A stretch of 53,717 nt of DNA from JASFYU01 sp045046905. GTDB taxonomy: Bacteria > Bacteroidota > Bacteroidia > Flavobacteriales > Flavobacteriaceae. Position 1 is the first letter of the stretch. Each line of letters begins with the position of its first letter. The stretch is from the NCBI GenBank assembly GCA_045046905.1, contig JASFYU010000047.1, positions 1 to 53,717 on the forward strand, given 5' to 3'. The notes under the pieces were generated by a model that searched no databases, was not told the DNA's origin, and saw nothing but the letters and a program-made list of their open reading frames with translations. Position numbers and translations under genes: made by a program. Below, piece after piece: positions 1 through 8,441 of this stretch.

Positions 1-546
1 CCAAATTAAATCGCACATATGCCAAAAAGCGGCACTGGCTTCCACATCCTCTAGTTTAACTTCTGATCCATTTTTCTTTAGCCCATGGTACACAGAGCCA
101 AGAATAACCAGCCCCACAAGTACATGAATCACATGAAAGAGGGTAAGCAACCAGTAAAATGTAAAAAAAGTATTTTTGCCCATGGTTAGGCCTGCTTCTA
201 TTTTTTCAAAATACTCGAAGCCTTTAAGCCCCAAAAACAAAAGCCCACCCAACATGGTCAGCTTTATAAATAAAGACGCTTTTGTAATGTTTCCTTCTTT
301 TAAAAACCCAACAGAATTAGCCATAAACAATCCACTGGTGATTAAAAAAATTGTGTTAATCGTACCTATTGTAGTATTTAAATGCAGCCTTGAGGCATGA
401 AAAATATCAGCTTCTAATTTTCCATAATACACCATGGCAACCAATGCCATTCCGAAAGTAATCAGCTCCAAGAAAATAATAATCCACATTAAAATTCCTC
501 CCGGCGGGTAATAAAAGTTTTTATACTCGATTTTTACTGGCTCCAT
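1..546 (-). CDS. norE: Cytochrome c oxidase subunit III-like protein NorE (3' end outside window)
   Basis: An open frame on the minus strand runs from an ATG at 546 to the window edge without a stop (182 codons). The translation begins MEPVKIEYKNFYYPPGG and has several hydrophobic helices, e.g. LMWIIIFLELITFGMALVAM and FYWLLTLFHVIHVLVGLVIL, ending near the family motif FWHMCDLIW. This matches the haem-copper oxidase subunit III family; the small members beside norD/norQ are called NorE, a membrane accessory of nitric oxide reductase. The ATG directly follows the norD stop (TAA at 549-547), so the two are translationally coupled. Only the last few residues should be missing. It could be called a generic subunit III, but the nor context favours NorE. 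Confidence 0.85.
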   Translation of the reverse strand, partial: MEPVKIEYKNFYYPPGGILMWIIIFLELITFGMALVAMVYYGKLEADIFHASRLHLNTTIGTINTIFLITSGLFMANSVGFLKEGNITKASLFIKLTMLGGLLFLGLKGFEYFEKIEAGLTMGKNTFFTFYWLLTLFHVIHVLVGLVILGSVYHGLKKNGSEVKLEDVEASAAFWHMCDLIW

Positions 547-2322
547 TTAACTTTGATGTTTAATCTTTTCATACAACTTCACCAATGACTGTAACAGCTC
601 AACCGGTGTTGTAAGAATTTGATAATGATTTTGCCCAAACATTTGCGGTAAATAATATTTTGCTTCGGCTTCAATAGCCAATGCATATGAGTTAATATGC
701 CGTTGGTTTAATTCTCGTAAAGCCTGCTTTACATCATTGACTCCATATTTACCCTCATATTTATCATAATCATTGGGCTTACCATCAGAGATTAGGATAA
801 CCCATTTATTTTTGGTGTTGCGTTTATCTAATAAGGCTCCAGAATGCCTAAGTGCTGCTCCAATACGTGTGTAACCACTGGGCTCTATGGCCCCAATTCT
901 ATATTTGGCCGTATTCCAATTATCATCAAAATCTTTAAGACTTAGGTATGTTGAATGGTTTCGTGTTTTTGAATAAAAACAATCTATTGAAAAATCAATA
1001 TTGAACTCATCTAAAATCTCTCCAAATAAAAGGGAAACCTGCTTTTCTACATCAATCACACGATTTCCGGCAGCATAGCCATCACTAGACAAGCTAATAT
1101 CTAACAACAGTAAAATAGATAGGTCTTTTTCTTTTTTTCGTTTCGATAAATAAATTTTTTCTGAAGGCGTATGTCCTGTTTTTACATCAACAAACAAATC
1201 AGTTATGGCATCAATATCAAACTCCTCTCCTTGTGTTTGTCTTCGCTGTTGTTGGTATTTATTATTAACTGTGGTCAACATTTTTCGCAATCCTACCAAG
1301 GTCGACCTGTTCTCGGTCATGGTTTTTTTATAATAGGATGCATTGGTCTCTAGCTGTGTTTTCGGATATACTTTACAAAAATCTTTTCGATAGACCCTTT
1401 TGGAGTAATCCCACTCGTCATAATAAATATGATAATCATTGCTGTCTGCTTCTGCACTCTCTGAAACCGTAGTGTTTTCAATGAAATCAGCTTGGTATAC
1501 CGAATGTGCCGTGTCATCTACACGAACCGTATATTTCATATTTATTTCATCCAAGGCATTGGAGTGATCATCTAACTCATCGTCACCATCCATATCTCTA
1601 AAATTACCTCCAAACTCTTCGGCGGTCTCTACCTTTTCAAATTGATGCTGCAACACAGCATCTTCCATTTGTTTTTGGTCTATTTGCACCGAGATAATCT
1701 CTTCAACAGCATTGGATTTAATGGTTGTTTTCGGCTGTTCTTCTTCTGCCTTTTTTACCTGATCGGTAAAATTCTTTAATTGCTTTTCTGAATTGTCATG
1801 GGGTGAATTCCGCATCCATTTTCCATAAATAAAAGTAAAATCTACCGGTAACTTCCCTGCTGATTTAGTGAGATAAAAAGCACTGATTTTCTCATAGTGC
1901 TCCTTGGTTATAGGAAACTGTTCAAATAAGGATCTAAGAATAGTTGAAGAGGATTCTTCTGCTTTTTGTTGAGATTCTAAAATATCATGTTCTTGATTAT
2001 CATTCCAATTTAGATTCAGATTCTTTTGAACTGATAAATATAAAATTCTGAATATAAAAAATGAAATATTCTCATCAACCTCTTTAAACTCTGAGTATTT
2101 TACAGGAAGAAAAAAATTATTATTTCTATAACCTCCTTCTCTTTCTGCCTCATATATTTCTATAGATTCTCCTGTAATCGCCCTAGCCAATAAGGTTAAA
2201 CGGGGTTTTATATCACTTAAATGTACCGTATACGAAAGCTGCTCCTGCTTTTTCTTTTTTTTGCGCTTAAAGTAATAGGCAAGCTTTGTAAATATATATT
2301 CATCTGGCTCAAACTCGAACAT
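547..2322 (-). CDS. norD: NorD-like von Willebrand factor A domain protein (NO reductase activation)
   Basis: About 591 residues, with a C-terminal von Willebrand A domain carrying a MIDAS motif (LLLLDISLSSDGY) and a later ISDGKPNDYD segment. The long, charged, poorly conserved N-terminal half is typical of NorD. Together with the NorQ ATPase, NorD is known to activate nitric oxide reductase, probably by inserting the non-haem iron. I chose the ATG at 2322 (MFEFEPDEYIF); the frame stays open to a TTG at 2382, but that extension looks non-coding. It lies downstream of norQ across a 314-bp gap and abuts norE. The middle of the protein is acidic and low in complexity. Confidence 0.85.
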   Translation of the reverse strand: MFEFEPDEYIFTKLAYYFKRKKKKKQEQLSYTVHLSDIKPRLTLLARAITGESIEIYEAEREGGYRNNNFFLPVKYSEFKEVDENISFFIFRILYLSVQKNLNLNWNDNQEHDILESQQKAEESSSTILRSLFEQFPITKEHYEKISAFYLTKSAGKLPVDFTFIYGKWMRNSPHDNSEKQLKNFTDQVKKAEEEQPKTTIKSNAVEEIISVQIDQKQMEDAVLQHQFEKVETAEEFGGNFRDMDGDDELDDHSNALDEINMKYTVRVDDTAHSVYQADFIENTTVSESAEADSNDYHIYYDEWDYSKRVYRKDFCKVYPKTQLETNASYYKKTMTENRSTLVGLRKMLTTVNNKYQQQRRQTQGEEFDIDAITDLFVDVKTGHTPSEKIYLSKRKKEKDLSILLLLDISLSSDGYAAGNRVIDVEKQVSLLFGEILDEFNIDFSIDCFYSKTRNHSTYLSLKDFDDNWNTAKYRIGAIEPSGYTRIGAALRHSGALLDKRNTKNKWVILISDGKPNDYDKYEGKYGVNDVKQALRELNQRHINSYALAIEAEAKYYLPQMFGQNHYQILTTPVELLQSLVKLYEKIKHQS

Positions 2323-2424
2323 ATGTATTGGTATTATGTGCTTAGATTCTAGTATTCCTTGATGAGCTGGCACCTCTGTCAAAAAAGGGAGAATTGAAAA
2401 TCTTGAAACAAATCTTCATCAACT

Positions 2425-2532
2425 TTAATTAACAACCTCGACCCAAGGGTACGAGGTGTGCTTTCGAAAAAACATTTTTCATTTCGAGGCAGGCCTGCCG
2501 GCATAGGCAGGTTAAACCCTCAATGAGGGATT
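2425..2532 (+). repeat. Dispersed intergenic repeat, family A copy 1 (in the 2323-2636 gap)
   Basis: The gap between norQ and norD contains no gene. It holds a copy of a roughly 110-bp element with the recognisable blocks CAACCTCGACCCAAGGG, ACATTTTTCATTTCGAGG, the imperfect hairpin CCTGCC-GGCATA-GGCAGG and AAACCCTCAATGAGGG followed by an A-rich tail. Near-identical blocks recur at about 15255, 44735 and elsewhere, always reading in the plus direction. The copy separates norD/norE from the rest of the operon, so they may have their own promoter or be attenuated. Confidence 0.8.
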
Positions 2533-2636
2533 AAAAACTAAGCAACACTAATTGTAAACCTATGGTACTGGTTCCTCAGTAAGCGTACTCAATTATAAAA
2601 GACTTAGTACTCAATACTCCAAGACGAATCACTAAT

Positions 2637-3413
2637 TTATATCATTAAATCACTGAGGTCTTTAAGTGCTTGTACCACTTCTAGATCATCTGTCAAAGGT
2701 TCTACAACAGCAACATGTACTGAAAGTCTTTTTGGCAACCCACTATGAATCAGCTGAGCAGCATCTACAAGCAAACGAGTAGAAACTGTTTCTGTTAAAC
2801 CCAATTCTGTTAAGTTTCTGATTTTAGTGGCAATATTTACTAATTTCTTAGCGATACCTTCATCAATACCAGTTTCTTGTACTAAAATTTCTGATTCTAT
2901 TTTTGGTTCTGGATAATCAAAAGACATTGCTACAAATCGCTGTCTGGTCGATGGCTTCAACTCTTTAAATCCACGCTGGTATCCTGGATTAAAAGACGCG
3001 ACCAACATAAAATCTTCATGAGCCTTTACTGTTTCTCCTAATTTATCAATAAACAGTTCTCTACGATGGTCTGTTAATGAATGAATGGCTACAATCACAT
3101 CTGGTCTAGCTTCGGCTATTTCGTCCAAATAAATTATTGCGCCTTCTTTAACAGCCATGGTCAAAGGCCCATCTAACCAAAGGGTCTCTGCGCCTTTGAT
3201 GATAAAACGCCCTATTAAGTCTGTAGAAGACGTTTCTTCATGGCAAGAGATAGTTAACAGTTTCTTATCTAATTTATGGGCCATATGCTCAATAAATCTA
3301 GATTTTCCTGTTCCTGTAGGGCCTTTTAACAAAAAGGGTATTTTACATGTATATGCATGCTCAAATACTTCGATCTCTTTACCAATAGCATGGTAATATG
3401 GTGCTTCTGCCAT
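2637..3413 (-). CDS. norQ: NorQ/CbbQ-type MoxR AAA+ ATPase
   Basis: A 258-residue AAA+ ATPase with Walker A GPTGTGKSR at residues 31-39 and Walker B IIYLDEIAEA around 93-102 (Asp97/Glu98). Further downstream are a sensor-like SFNPGYQRG and the arginine-rich TRQRF. Length and motifs match NorQ/CbbQ, which works with the VWA protein NorD to activate cNor-type nitric oxide reductase in the cytoplasm. It starts 8 bp after the porin gene's stop and clearly belongs to the same transcript. Family assignment is safe; the NO reductase role follows from the norCB, norD and norE neighbours. Confidence 0.92.
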   Translation of the reverse strand: MAEAPYYHAIGKEIEVFEHAYTCKIPFLLKGPTGTGKSRFIEHMAHKLDKKLLTISCHEETSSTDLIGRFIIKGAETLWLDGPLTMAVKEGAIIYLDEIAEARPDVIVAIHSLTDHRRELFIDKLGETVKAHEDFMLVASFNPGYQRGFKELKPSTRQRFVAMSFDYPEPKIESEILVQETGIDEGIAKKLVNIATKIRNLTELGLTETVSTRLLVDAAQLIHSGLPKRLSVHVAVVEPLTDDLEVVQALKDLSDLMI

Positions 3414-3421
3414 TGTATCAA

Positions 3422-4687
3422 TTATTTATTAGGGGGGGAATATGAAAATAATTTAGGTTTAAATGCGAACATTATCCAGCCCCAACTGTTGTTTGCATCC
3501 TTGTCTCCGCCCTTTAAGACTTCCATAGTATCAGTTGCGAACATTTTTGAGTATCCTGCACTTAATTTTATATCCTTTGCAATTGCATACCCTATAGTCA
3601 GGTCAATTTCGGTACCCAGATTATTGTCCATTTTGTTGGCTCCTTGATACACATTGGCTGCGGAAGAGAAAAAATGAGGTATTAATTTTGCTGAAAATCT
3701 ATCTTTAGTATAGGCAATGGTGGCATTGATATCTACAAGACCAACAGACCCCCCATGATTGCCTACATAAAAATAATCCATCCATCCATTAAATTTATGA
3801 TTGGTTCCAAATAAGGGAGCAAATGATTTAAGATCGGCATCAGCATCATTGGTATCTTTTCCTGACAAGTATTCAAGCCCGGCTCCTATGAAAATATCAT
3901 TACTTAGTTTATACCCAATATTTCCTGTGAAATAAGAGGCACTAACATCTATATTAGCCGTTTTTCCCATTTGGAAATAAGTAGCAGCGTTGACACTTAT
4001 ATTGCCAGATTTATAGGTTAATCTAGGCCCTATCGTCTGCATATAATCAACTGCTTGGTCTCCTTGGCCGTCCAAAAACTCTATTCCGGTATTTAACACT
4101 AAAAAACTCAATCCAAATGTATTGAAATCGCCATGGTACCATGCGTATTGAAAAGTTTTATACCCTGCCGCATTGCTGTATAGCGCATCAACCCCACCTT
4201 GTGTATCGGCATTGAGTGCCAGGCCAATATCTAATCTGTTTTTTTGGTCCGCCACATATTTAAAGATAAAGGCATCATGACTACGGGCTTGTTGTGCCCA
4301 ACCTACGTTGCCAAAAATTCGGTGGTCATCATACACTATTTCTTGACGTCCTAATTTTAAGGAAATTTTCTCGGATAAAATCATTTCGGCCCAAGCTTCG
4401 TGTAATGCCGTTGCGTTATCATCACTCGACAATGTTCCTACGTCTCCCCAAACTCTAACATTTTGAAGAGATACACCCAATATGACTTTTTCTTGTTTAA
4501 AATTAAAATTTAGACGAGAGCGTTGCGAAACAAAATTGGCTCCGTCTACACCATCATCAATAAGTGTTTTATACCCGTGTCTATTTTCAAATCGCGGTCT
4601 TATCTCCGCAGATAAGTCGAATTGCTGAGCCATTGATATGGTTGAAAAAAGCGCAGCCATTACTATTGAAAAAAGTAATTTTTTCAT
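3422..4687 (-). CDS. Outer-membrane beta-barrel porin, alginate-export-like family
   Basis: 421 residues with a Sec signal peptide (MKKLLFSIVMAALFSTISMA, cleavage near AQQ). It then shows alternating amphipathic strands such as IRPRFENRHGYK, LNFNFKQEKVILGVSLQNV and SLKLGRQEIVYDD, typical of the alginate-export-like porin family common in Bacteroidota. The substrate cannot be read from sequence. Its place inside the nir/nor transcript, between the Fe-S repair protein and norQ, suggests a diffusion channel serving nitrite or copper supply to periplasmic NirK; that is inference. The C-terminus is encoded next to a run of seven G/C bases, and the final strand ends in SPPNK rather than an aromatic residue, so a small frame change near the end is possible. 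Confidence 0.8.
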   Translation of the reverse strand: MKKLLFSIVMAALFSTISMAQQFDLSAEIRPRFENRHGYKTLIDDGVDGANFVSQRSRLNFNFKQEKVILGVSLQNVRVWGDVGTLSSDDNATALHEAWAEMILSEKISLKLGRQEIVYDDHRIFGNVGWAQQARSHDAFIFKYVADQKNRLDIGLALNADTQGGVDALYSNAAGYKTFQYAWYHGDFNTFGLSFLVLNTGIEFLDGQGDQAVDYMQTIGPRLTYKSGNISVNAATYFQMGKTANIDVSASYFTGNIGYKLSNDIFIGAGLEYLSGKDTNDADADLKSFAPLFGTNHKFNGWMDYFYVGNHGGSVGLVDINATIAYTKDRFSAKLIPHFFSSAANVYQGANKMDNNLGTEIDLTIGYAIAKDIKLSAGYSKMFATDTMEVLKGGDKDANNSWGWIMFAFKPKLFSYSPPNK

Positions 4688-4719
4688 GGTTTTTTATATT
4701 TAATTACAATTTTATTTTT

Positions 4720-5430
4720 TTATTTCTCTAGTTGAATTGCTTTTGGAAACAAGATATTATTTTCCAAATGTATGTGTTGATGTAGGTCTTGTTCAAATTC
4801 CTCTAGTTTTGCATATAATGCCCTAAACGTATTACAGGCATTTTCTGGTGGCGTATAATTATTAGTTAATCTCGCAATTTCTTTAAAAACATTTCCTGCG
4901 TTTTCATGCTCGTCCTCCATTAATTGTATCGGATTTTTTACATTTCCGAAATGAGGTTTTGCAGGAAGCGTTCCTTCCTTTTCTGCTTTTTCCATTTGCT
5001 TTATATAAGGAAAAAGCATCAATTCTTCCTTTTTCATATGCATTGTAAGTTCACTAGCGACCTCGGCAACCAATGTATTTATTTCTATAACTTCTGCATA
5101 ATGGTGGCCATGTACTTTTGCCACTTTAGTAGCGTATTGCATGAGTAAAGGAATGTTTTCTTCAACGTAGGTATGGTGCACATTCTGTATATGGTCTATA
5201 AGAAAACTTAGATCCCAGCTATTATAATTATATGCCTTTGAAACTACGGTGTCAATATTTTCTAATTCCTTTTTTAAAACGGAATAATCGACATGGTTCT
5301 TTTCACATGCCTTTTCAATGCTTATTCCTCCTCCACAGCAAAAATCGATACCATGTTTTTTAAAAACGTCTGCTGTTTTAATGTTTTCTGCGACAACTTC
5401 TGCTACGGTTTTATTTTCTATCAAACTCAT
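4720..5430 (-). CDS. ric: Iron-sulfur cluster repair di-iron protein (RIC/ScdA/YtfE)
   Basis: 236 residues. The N-terminal DUF542 domain carries the family CC motif (DFCCGGG, Cys31/Cys32). A C-terminal hemerythrin-like domain has spaced histidines and glutamates (HHTYVEE, HGHHYAEV, HMKKEELMLFPY, EDEHENAG, HQHIHLENN) that bind a di-iron centre. The family repairs Fe-S clusters damaged by nitric oxide or peroxide in the cytoplasm. Placement between the SCO gene and the porin, in the same direction as nirK and norCB, gives it an obvious job: protecting the cell from the NO made by NirK. Length matches full-length members. Confidence 0.95.
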   Translation of the reverse strand: MSLIENKTVAEVVAENIKTADVFKKHGIDFCCGGGISIEKACEKNHVDYSVLKKELENIDTVVSKAYNYNSWDLSFLIDHIQNVHHTYVEENIPLLMQYATKVAKVHGHHYAEVIEINTLVAEVASELTMHMKKEELMLFPYIKQMEKAEKEGTLPAKPHFGNVKNPIQLMEDEHENAGNVFKEIARLTNNYTPPENACNTFRALYAKLEEFEQDLHQHIHLENNILFPKAIQLEK

Positions 5431-5441
5431 TTTGAATGTCT

Positions 5442-6164
5442 TTATTGAATTAACTCTAAAATTTTTGCGACAGTTTCTTTATTATCTACACCCAAGCCTT
5501 CTTGCTGGTGCTCTAATTCTCCTCCGGCATTAAACACACTTATAATATTTGAGTGTGAAAAATCTAGCGGTGAAATTTCTTTGTACTTCACGGCTAAAAC
5601 ATTGGCAAACTCTCTTACACCACTTTTTGTTCCCTGTAAAAATGTCCATTGATTACCATCCATTATATTTTCTATGGCGAATTCTTTTAAGCGTTTGGGC
5701 GTATCAGTTTCTGGGTCAATACTCACTAAAACAAATTGAAGCTTGTTCAGCCTATTTTTAGGTATTTGGCTTTCAATATTCCTCATGTCGGCCATTAGTC
5801 TGGGGCAGGCTGCTTTACAGCTGGTATAAATCATAACCACGACCAAGGTCTTACCCTGTAATTCTTTGAGTTCAATGGTTTCACCTTCCTCGGTGTTCCA
5901 TTTTGTTGTTAAATTAAAAATAGATTCATCTGAAATTTCGCCGATGGCCATTACTTTAGAGCTTTGTTCTGAAATCAATTTTATATCCATTTTACAGATA
6001 GGGCAACTGCCTGGCTCATGGTATGTTTTTTCTCCCTCACACTTCATAGGGCATTGGTAGAGTGCTAGTTCTTCTTTTTCAATACTAGATTCAGTTTTAT
6101 CTTTGCAGGAGGCAAGAGATAATAGTGCAACAAATACAATTAGTATATAATTAGAGGTTTTCAT
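5442..6164 (-). CDS. SCO1/SenC-family copper chaperone lipoprotein with N-terminal heavy-metal-binding domain
   Basis: 240 residues. The lipobox ends at Cys20 (LLSLASC). Residues 36-63 form a small metal-binding module with C38, C42, C54 and C57 (YQCPMKCEG, GSCPICKM). A thioredoxin-fold SCO domain follows with the copper ligands C116-x3-C120 (TSCKAACP) and His204 (DFSHSN). SCO proteins deliver copper to CuA centres; here the clients are plausibly NirK or NosZ. The gene overlaps the end of nirV by 14 bp and sits 11 bp before the RIC gene. The fusion of two copper-handling modules makes a copper-delivery role for this operon likely. Confidence 0.9.
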   Translation of the reverse strand: MKTSNYILIVFVALLSLASCKDKTESSIEKEELALYQCPMKCEGEKTYHEPGSCPICKMDIKLISEQSSKVMAIGEISDESIFNLTTKWNTEEGETIELKELQGKTLVVVMIYTSCKAACPRLMADMRNIESQIPKNRLNKLQFVLVSIDPETDTPKRLKEFAIENIMDGNQWTFLQGTKSGVREFANVLAVKYKEISPLDFSHSNIISVFNAGGELEHQQEGLGVDNKETVAKILELIQ

Positions 6165-6939
6165 TTATTGTTTGATTTTTGTCCTTTACACATCTAAACC
6201 CTAGATTTCTCATGGTATACTTTGCTTTTACGCTACCACGAATGGCATATCTCATAAAAGCGGCATAATTCATTAAATCAGTGGCTCCTATTGCTGCGCT
6301 TCCGCAGAAGAGGTTGCTATCATTATCAACATCTTTACGGGATTCACCAGATACTAAAACCGAATTAAAATCTGAAGTCCACTCCCAGACCAAACCATGT
6401 AAATCATATACTTTCCAATAATTTACAAAGGTTGAACCAATTTCATCATTAAAGGTTTTTGGTTTTTCATACCAGGATAAAATGTACTCATTATACGTTT
6501 TCAGTGTACGGGCATCGGGCATATCTTCATTGGCCATTGCCACATATTCCCATTCGTCAATAGTGGGTAATCGTTTCCCTTGACATTCACAATAATCTTT
6601 GGCGACAAACCAAGAAATACTGGTTATGGGTGCTTTTAAAGATTGATTATCATTTAAAACCGTATCAGATTTCCAACTAGAAAGGTAGTTACCATCTACA
6701 AAAAGTTTCTTTACTCTGGATCTCTTCCATTTTGGATTTTCTGTAATGAACTTTAGAAATTCTTGGTTGGTAACAGGGTACACATCCATATCAAAATCAG
6801 AGATGGTCACTTGTAGTGAATCTCTACCATAGAGTGGAGTATATGTACCTCCTTTTATTGAAACCATTTTAGATTGACCATTTGCATAGGTTGCCCAAAA
6901 TAATGTTATACAAATTGTCAATCTAAAAATAGTTTTCAT
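6151..6939 (-). CDS. nirV: NirV-type formylglycine-generating-enzyme-fold protein
   Basis: 262 residues with a signal peptide (start MKTIFRLTICITLFWATYA) and the FGE/sulfatase-modifying fold: MVSIKGGTYTPLYG, MDVYPVTNQEFLKF, APITSISWFVAKDYC, GKRLPTIDEWEYVA, GLVWEWTSDF and the C-terminal RGSVKAKYTMRNLGFRCVK. Next to nirK this family is known as NirV, whose exact role is unsettled. Export and the nirK neighbour argue against a cytoplasmic sulfatase-activating role, even though a sulfatase lies about 21 kb away. It begins 12 bp after nirK and overlaps the SCO gene, so the three are tightly coupled. Confidence 0.85.
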   Translation of the reverse strand: MKTIFRLTICITLFWATYANGQSKMVSIKGGTYTPLYGRDSLQVTISDFDMDVYPVTNQEFLKFITENPKWKRSRVKKLFVDGNYLSSWKSDTVLNDNQSLKAPITSISWFVAKDYCECQGKRLPTIDEWEYVAMANEDMPDARTLKTYNEYILSWYEKPKTFNDEIGSTFVNYWKVYDLHGLVWEWTSDFNSVLVSGESRKDVDNDSNLFCGSAAIGATDLMNYAAFMRYAIRGSVKAKYTMRNLGFRCVKDKNQTINENL

Positions 6940-6951
6940 TTTATTTACAAT

Positions 6952-8421
6952 TTAGTGGCCATTTTTAACCTGATTCACCTGATTTACCGTAACATTGGTT
7001 TTGTTATTGCCCCAAGAATTGTATACGTAGGTCAATACATCTGCAACCTCATCATTAGTCAAGGTTTGTTTGGTCATTACGCTGTTGTATTTGTCTCCAT
7101 TAACAGTGATTTCTCCTGTTTTTCCATTGAGTATAATATCAATCGCACGATTAACATCTGCATTTAAGTAATCAGATTTTGCCAATGGAGGAAATGCGCT
7201 TGCAATACCTTCTCCGTTTGCTTGGTGACAAGCAAAACATGTTTTGGTATAAATAAGTTTTCCTGATGCAATTTTTTCTGACAAACTTTTGTTTGTATTC
7301 ACGACTACTTTAACATCGTCTTCGGTTGGCATTTCTTGCAGTGTTCCTCCTTCAGGGTTATAAATACCTTCTTGTTTAACACCTGAATAAAGTTGTTTAT
7401 TCTCTTCACCTTTCACTTTTAACATTCCTAAGGCCCCTTTGTTAAATGCTCTAAAAATAGAGTGATCTACTATAATAAAAGTTCCTGGAACATCTACTTT
7501 AAACTCAACAATTGCAGCGCCACCGGCTGGAATCAATGTAGTTTGAACATTTTCATTAATCATTGACCCTCCTTCAACATTTACTCTATCAAATATTTCA
7601 CCTATTACATGAAAAGAAGAAACCAAGTTCGGCCCACCGTTACCTACGTATAAACGAACGGTCTCACCAACATTTGCAGTAATGGCATTATCGCCTGTTA
7701 AAGCGCCAACTCTACCATTGAACACTACATAATCTGCATCTTCAGCAACTGCTTTTTTCATATCAAAAGCTTGTAACCCTGGGTCTCCATTGTCTCCTTT
7801 TGTATAGAAATCACCTTGCATGATATAGTATTCTTTATCTACTTTTGGCAATCCTCCTTCTGGTTCAACCAAAATTAGCCCGTACATACCATTGGCAATA
7901 TGCATTCCTACAGGTGCTGTAGCACAATGGTATACATATAAGCCTGGGTTTAAGGTTTTAAAAGAAAATGTTTTTTCATGGCCAGGTGCTACAAATGAAG
8001 ATGTTGCTCCACCGCCAGGACCGGTCACCGCATGTAAATCAATGTTATGTGGCAATTTGTTATCTGGGTGATTCGACAGCGTAAATTCTACCTCATCTCC
8101 TATACGTGTACGAATAAAACTCCCTGGAACCGAACCTCCAAAGGTCCAGTACATATAAGTTGTTCCATCGGTCATGGTACCTTCTTGTTCTAGAATTTCC
8201 ATGTTTATAAGCACCTTTTTCGCACTACGGTCACCTACTGATGCCGGAACATTAGGAGGCGATGTAAGCTCTGCCTTCATAGTGCCTTTTATAACAATCT
8301 CGGCTGCATCTTCTGATGAACTATTTTTAGCTGTTTCGGCATCTGTTTTGCAACTTGCCAACAATACCAAGACCATTAATACGATCCCAGAATTTCTTAA
8401 TAATCCTTTTACTTTTCTCAT
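6952..8421 (-). CDS. nirK: Copper-containing nitrite reductase with C-terminal cytochrome c domain
   Basis: 489 residues. It is a lipoprotein (LVLLASC) with two cupredoxin domains and a C-terminal haem c domain. The first domain shows the copper ligand motifs LPHNIDLHAVTGPGGG (around 123-138) and LYVYHCATAPVGMH (around 158-171); the second has DHSIFRAFNKGALGML. A CXXCH site (CFACH, about 394-398) lies in the fused cytochrome domain. The enzyme reduces nitrite to nitric oxide in the periplasm; the tethered cytochrome probably feeds electrons directly. Common NirK is about 340-380 residues, so the extra length is the haem domain. It lies 20 bp downstream of norB, so NO production and removal share a transcript. 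Confidence 0.95.
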   Translation of the reverse strand: MRKVKGLLRNSGIVLMVLVLLASCKTDAETAKNSSSEDAAEIVIKGTMKAELTSPPNVPASVGDRSAKKVLINMEILEQEGTMTDGTTYMYWTFGGSVPGSFIRTRIGDEVEFTLSNHPDNKLPHNIDLHAVTGPGGGATSSFVAPGHEKTFSFKTLNPGLYVYHCATAPVGMHIANGMYGLILVEPEGGLPKVDKEYYIMQGDFYTKGDNGDPGLQAFDMKKAVAEDADYVVFNGRVGALTGDNAITANVGETVRLYVGNGGPNLVSSFHVIGEIFDRVNVEGGSMINENVQTTLIPAGGAAIVEFKVDVPGTFIIVDHSIFRAFNKGALGMLKVKGEENKQLYSGVKQEGIYNPEGGTLQEMPTEDDVKVVVNTNKSLSEKIASGKLIYTKTCFACHQANGEGIASAFPPLAKSDYLNADVNRAIDIILNGKTGEITVNGDKYNSVMTKQTLTNDEVADVLTYVYNSWGNNKTNVTVNQVNQVKNGH

Positions 8422-8441
8422 TTTTCTTTACTATCTATTTA

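Noticed and set aside
2323..2382. TTG start extending norD by 20 residues
   Set aside because: No promoter or ribosome-site support, and the residues before MFEFEPDEYIF look unlike a protein start.
6151..6939. FGE-fold protein as the activator of the sulfatase at 27811
   Set aside because: It is exported and lies directly beside nirK, where this family is known as NirV; sulfatase maturation in this group is normally done before or during export by other enzymes.
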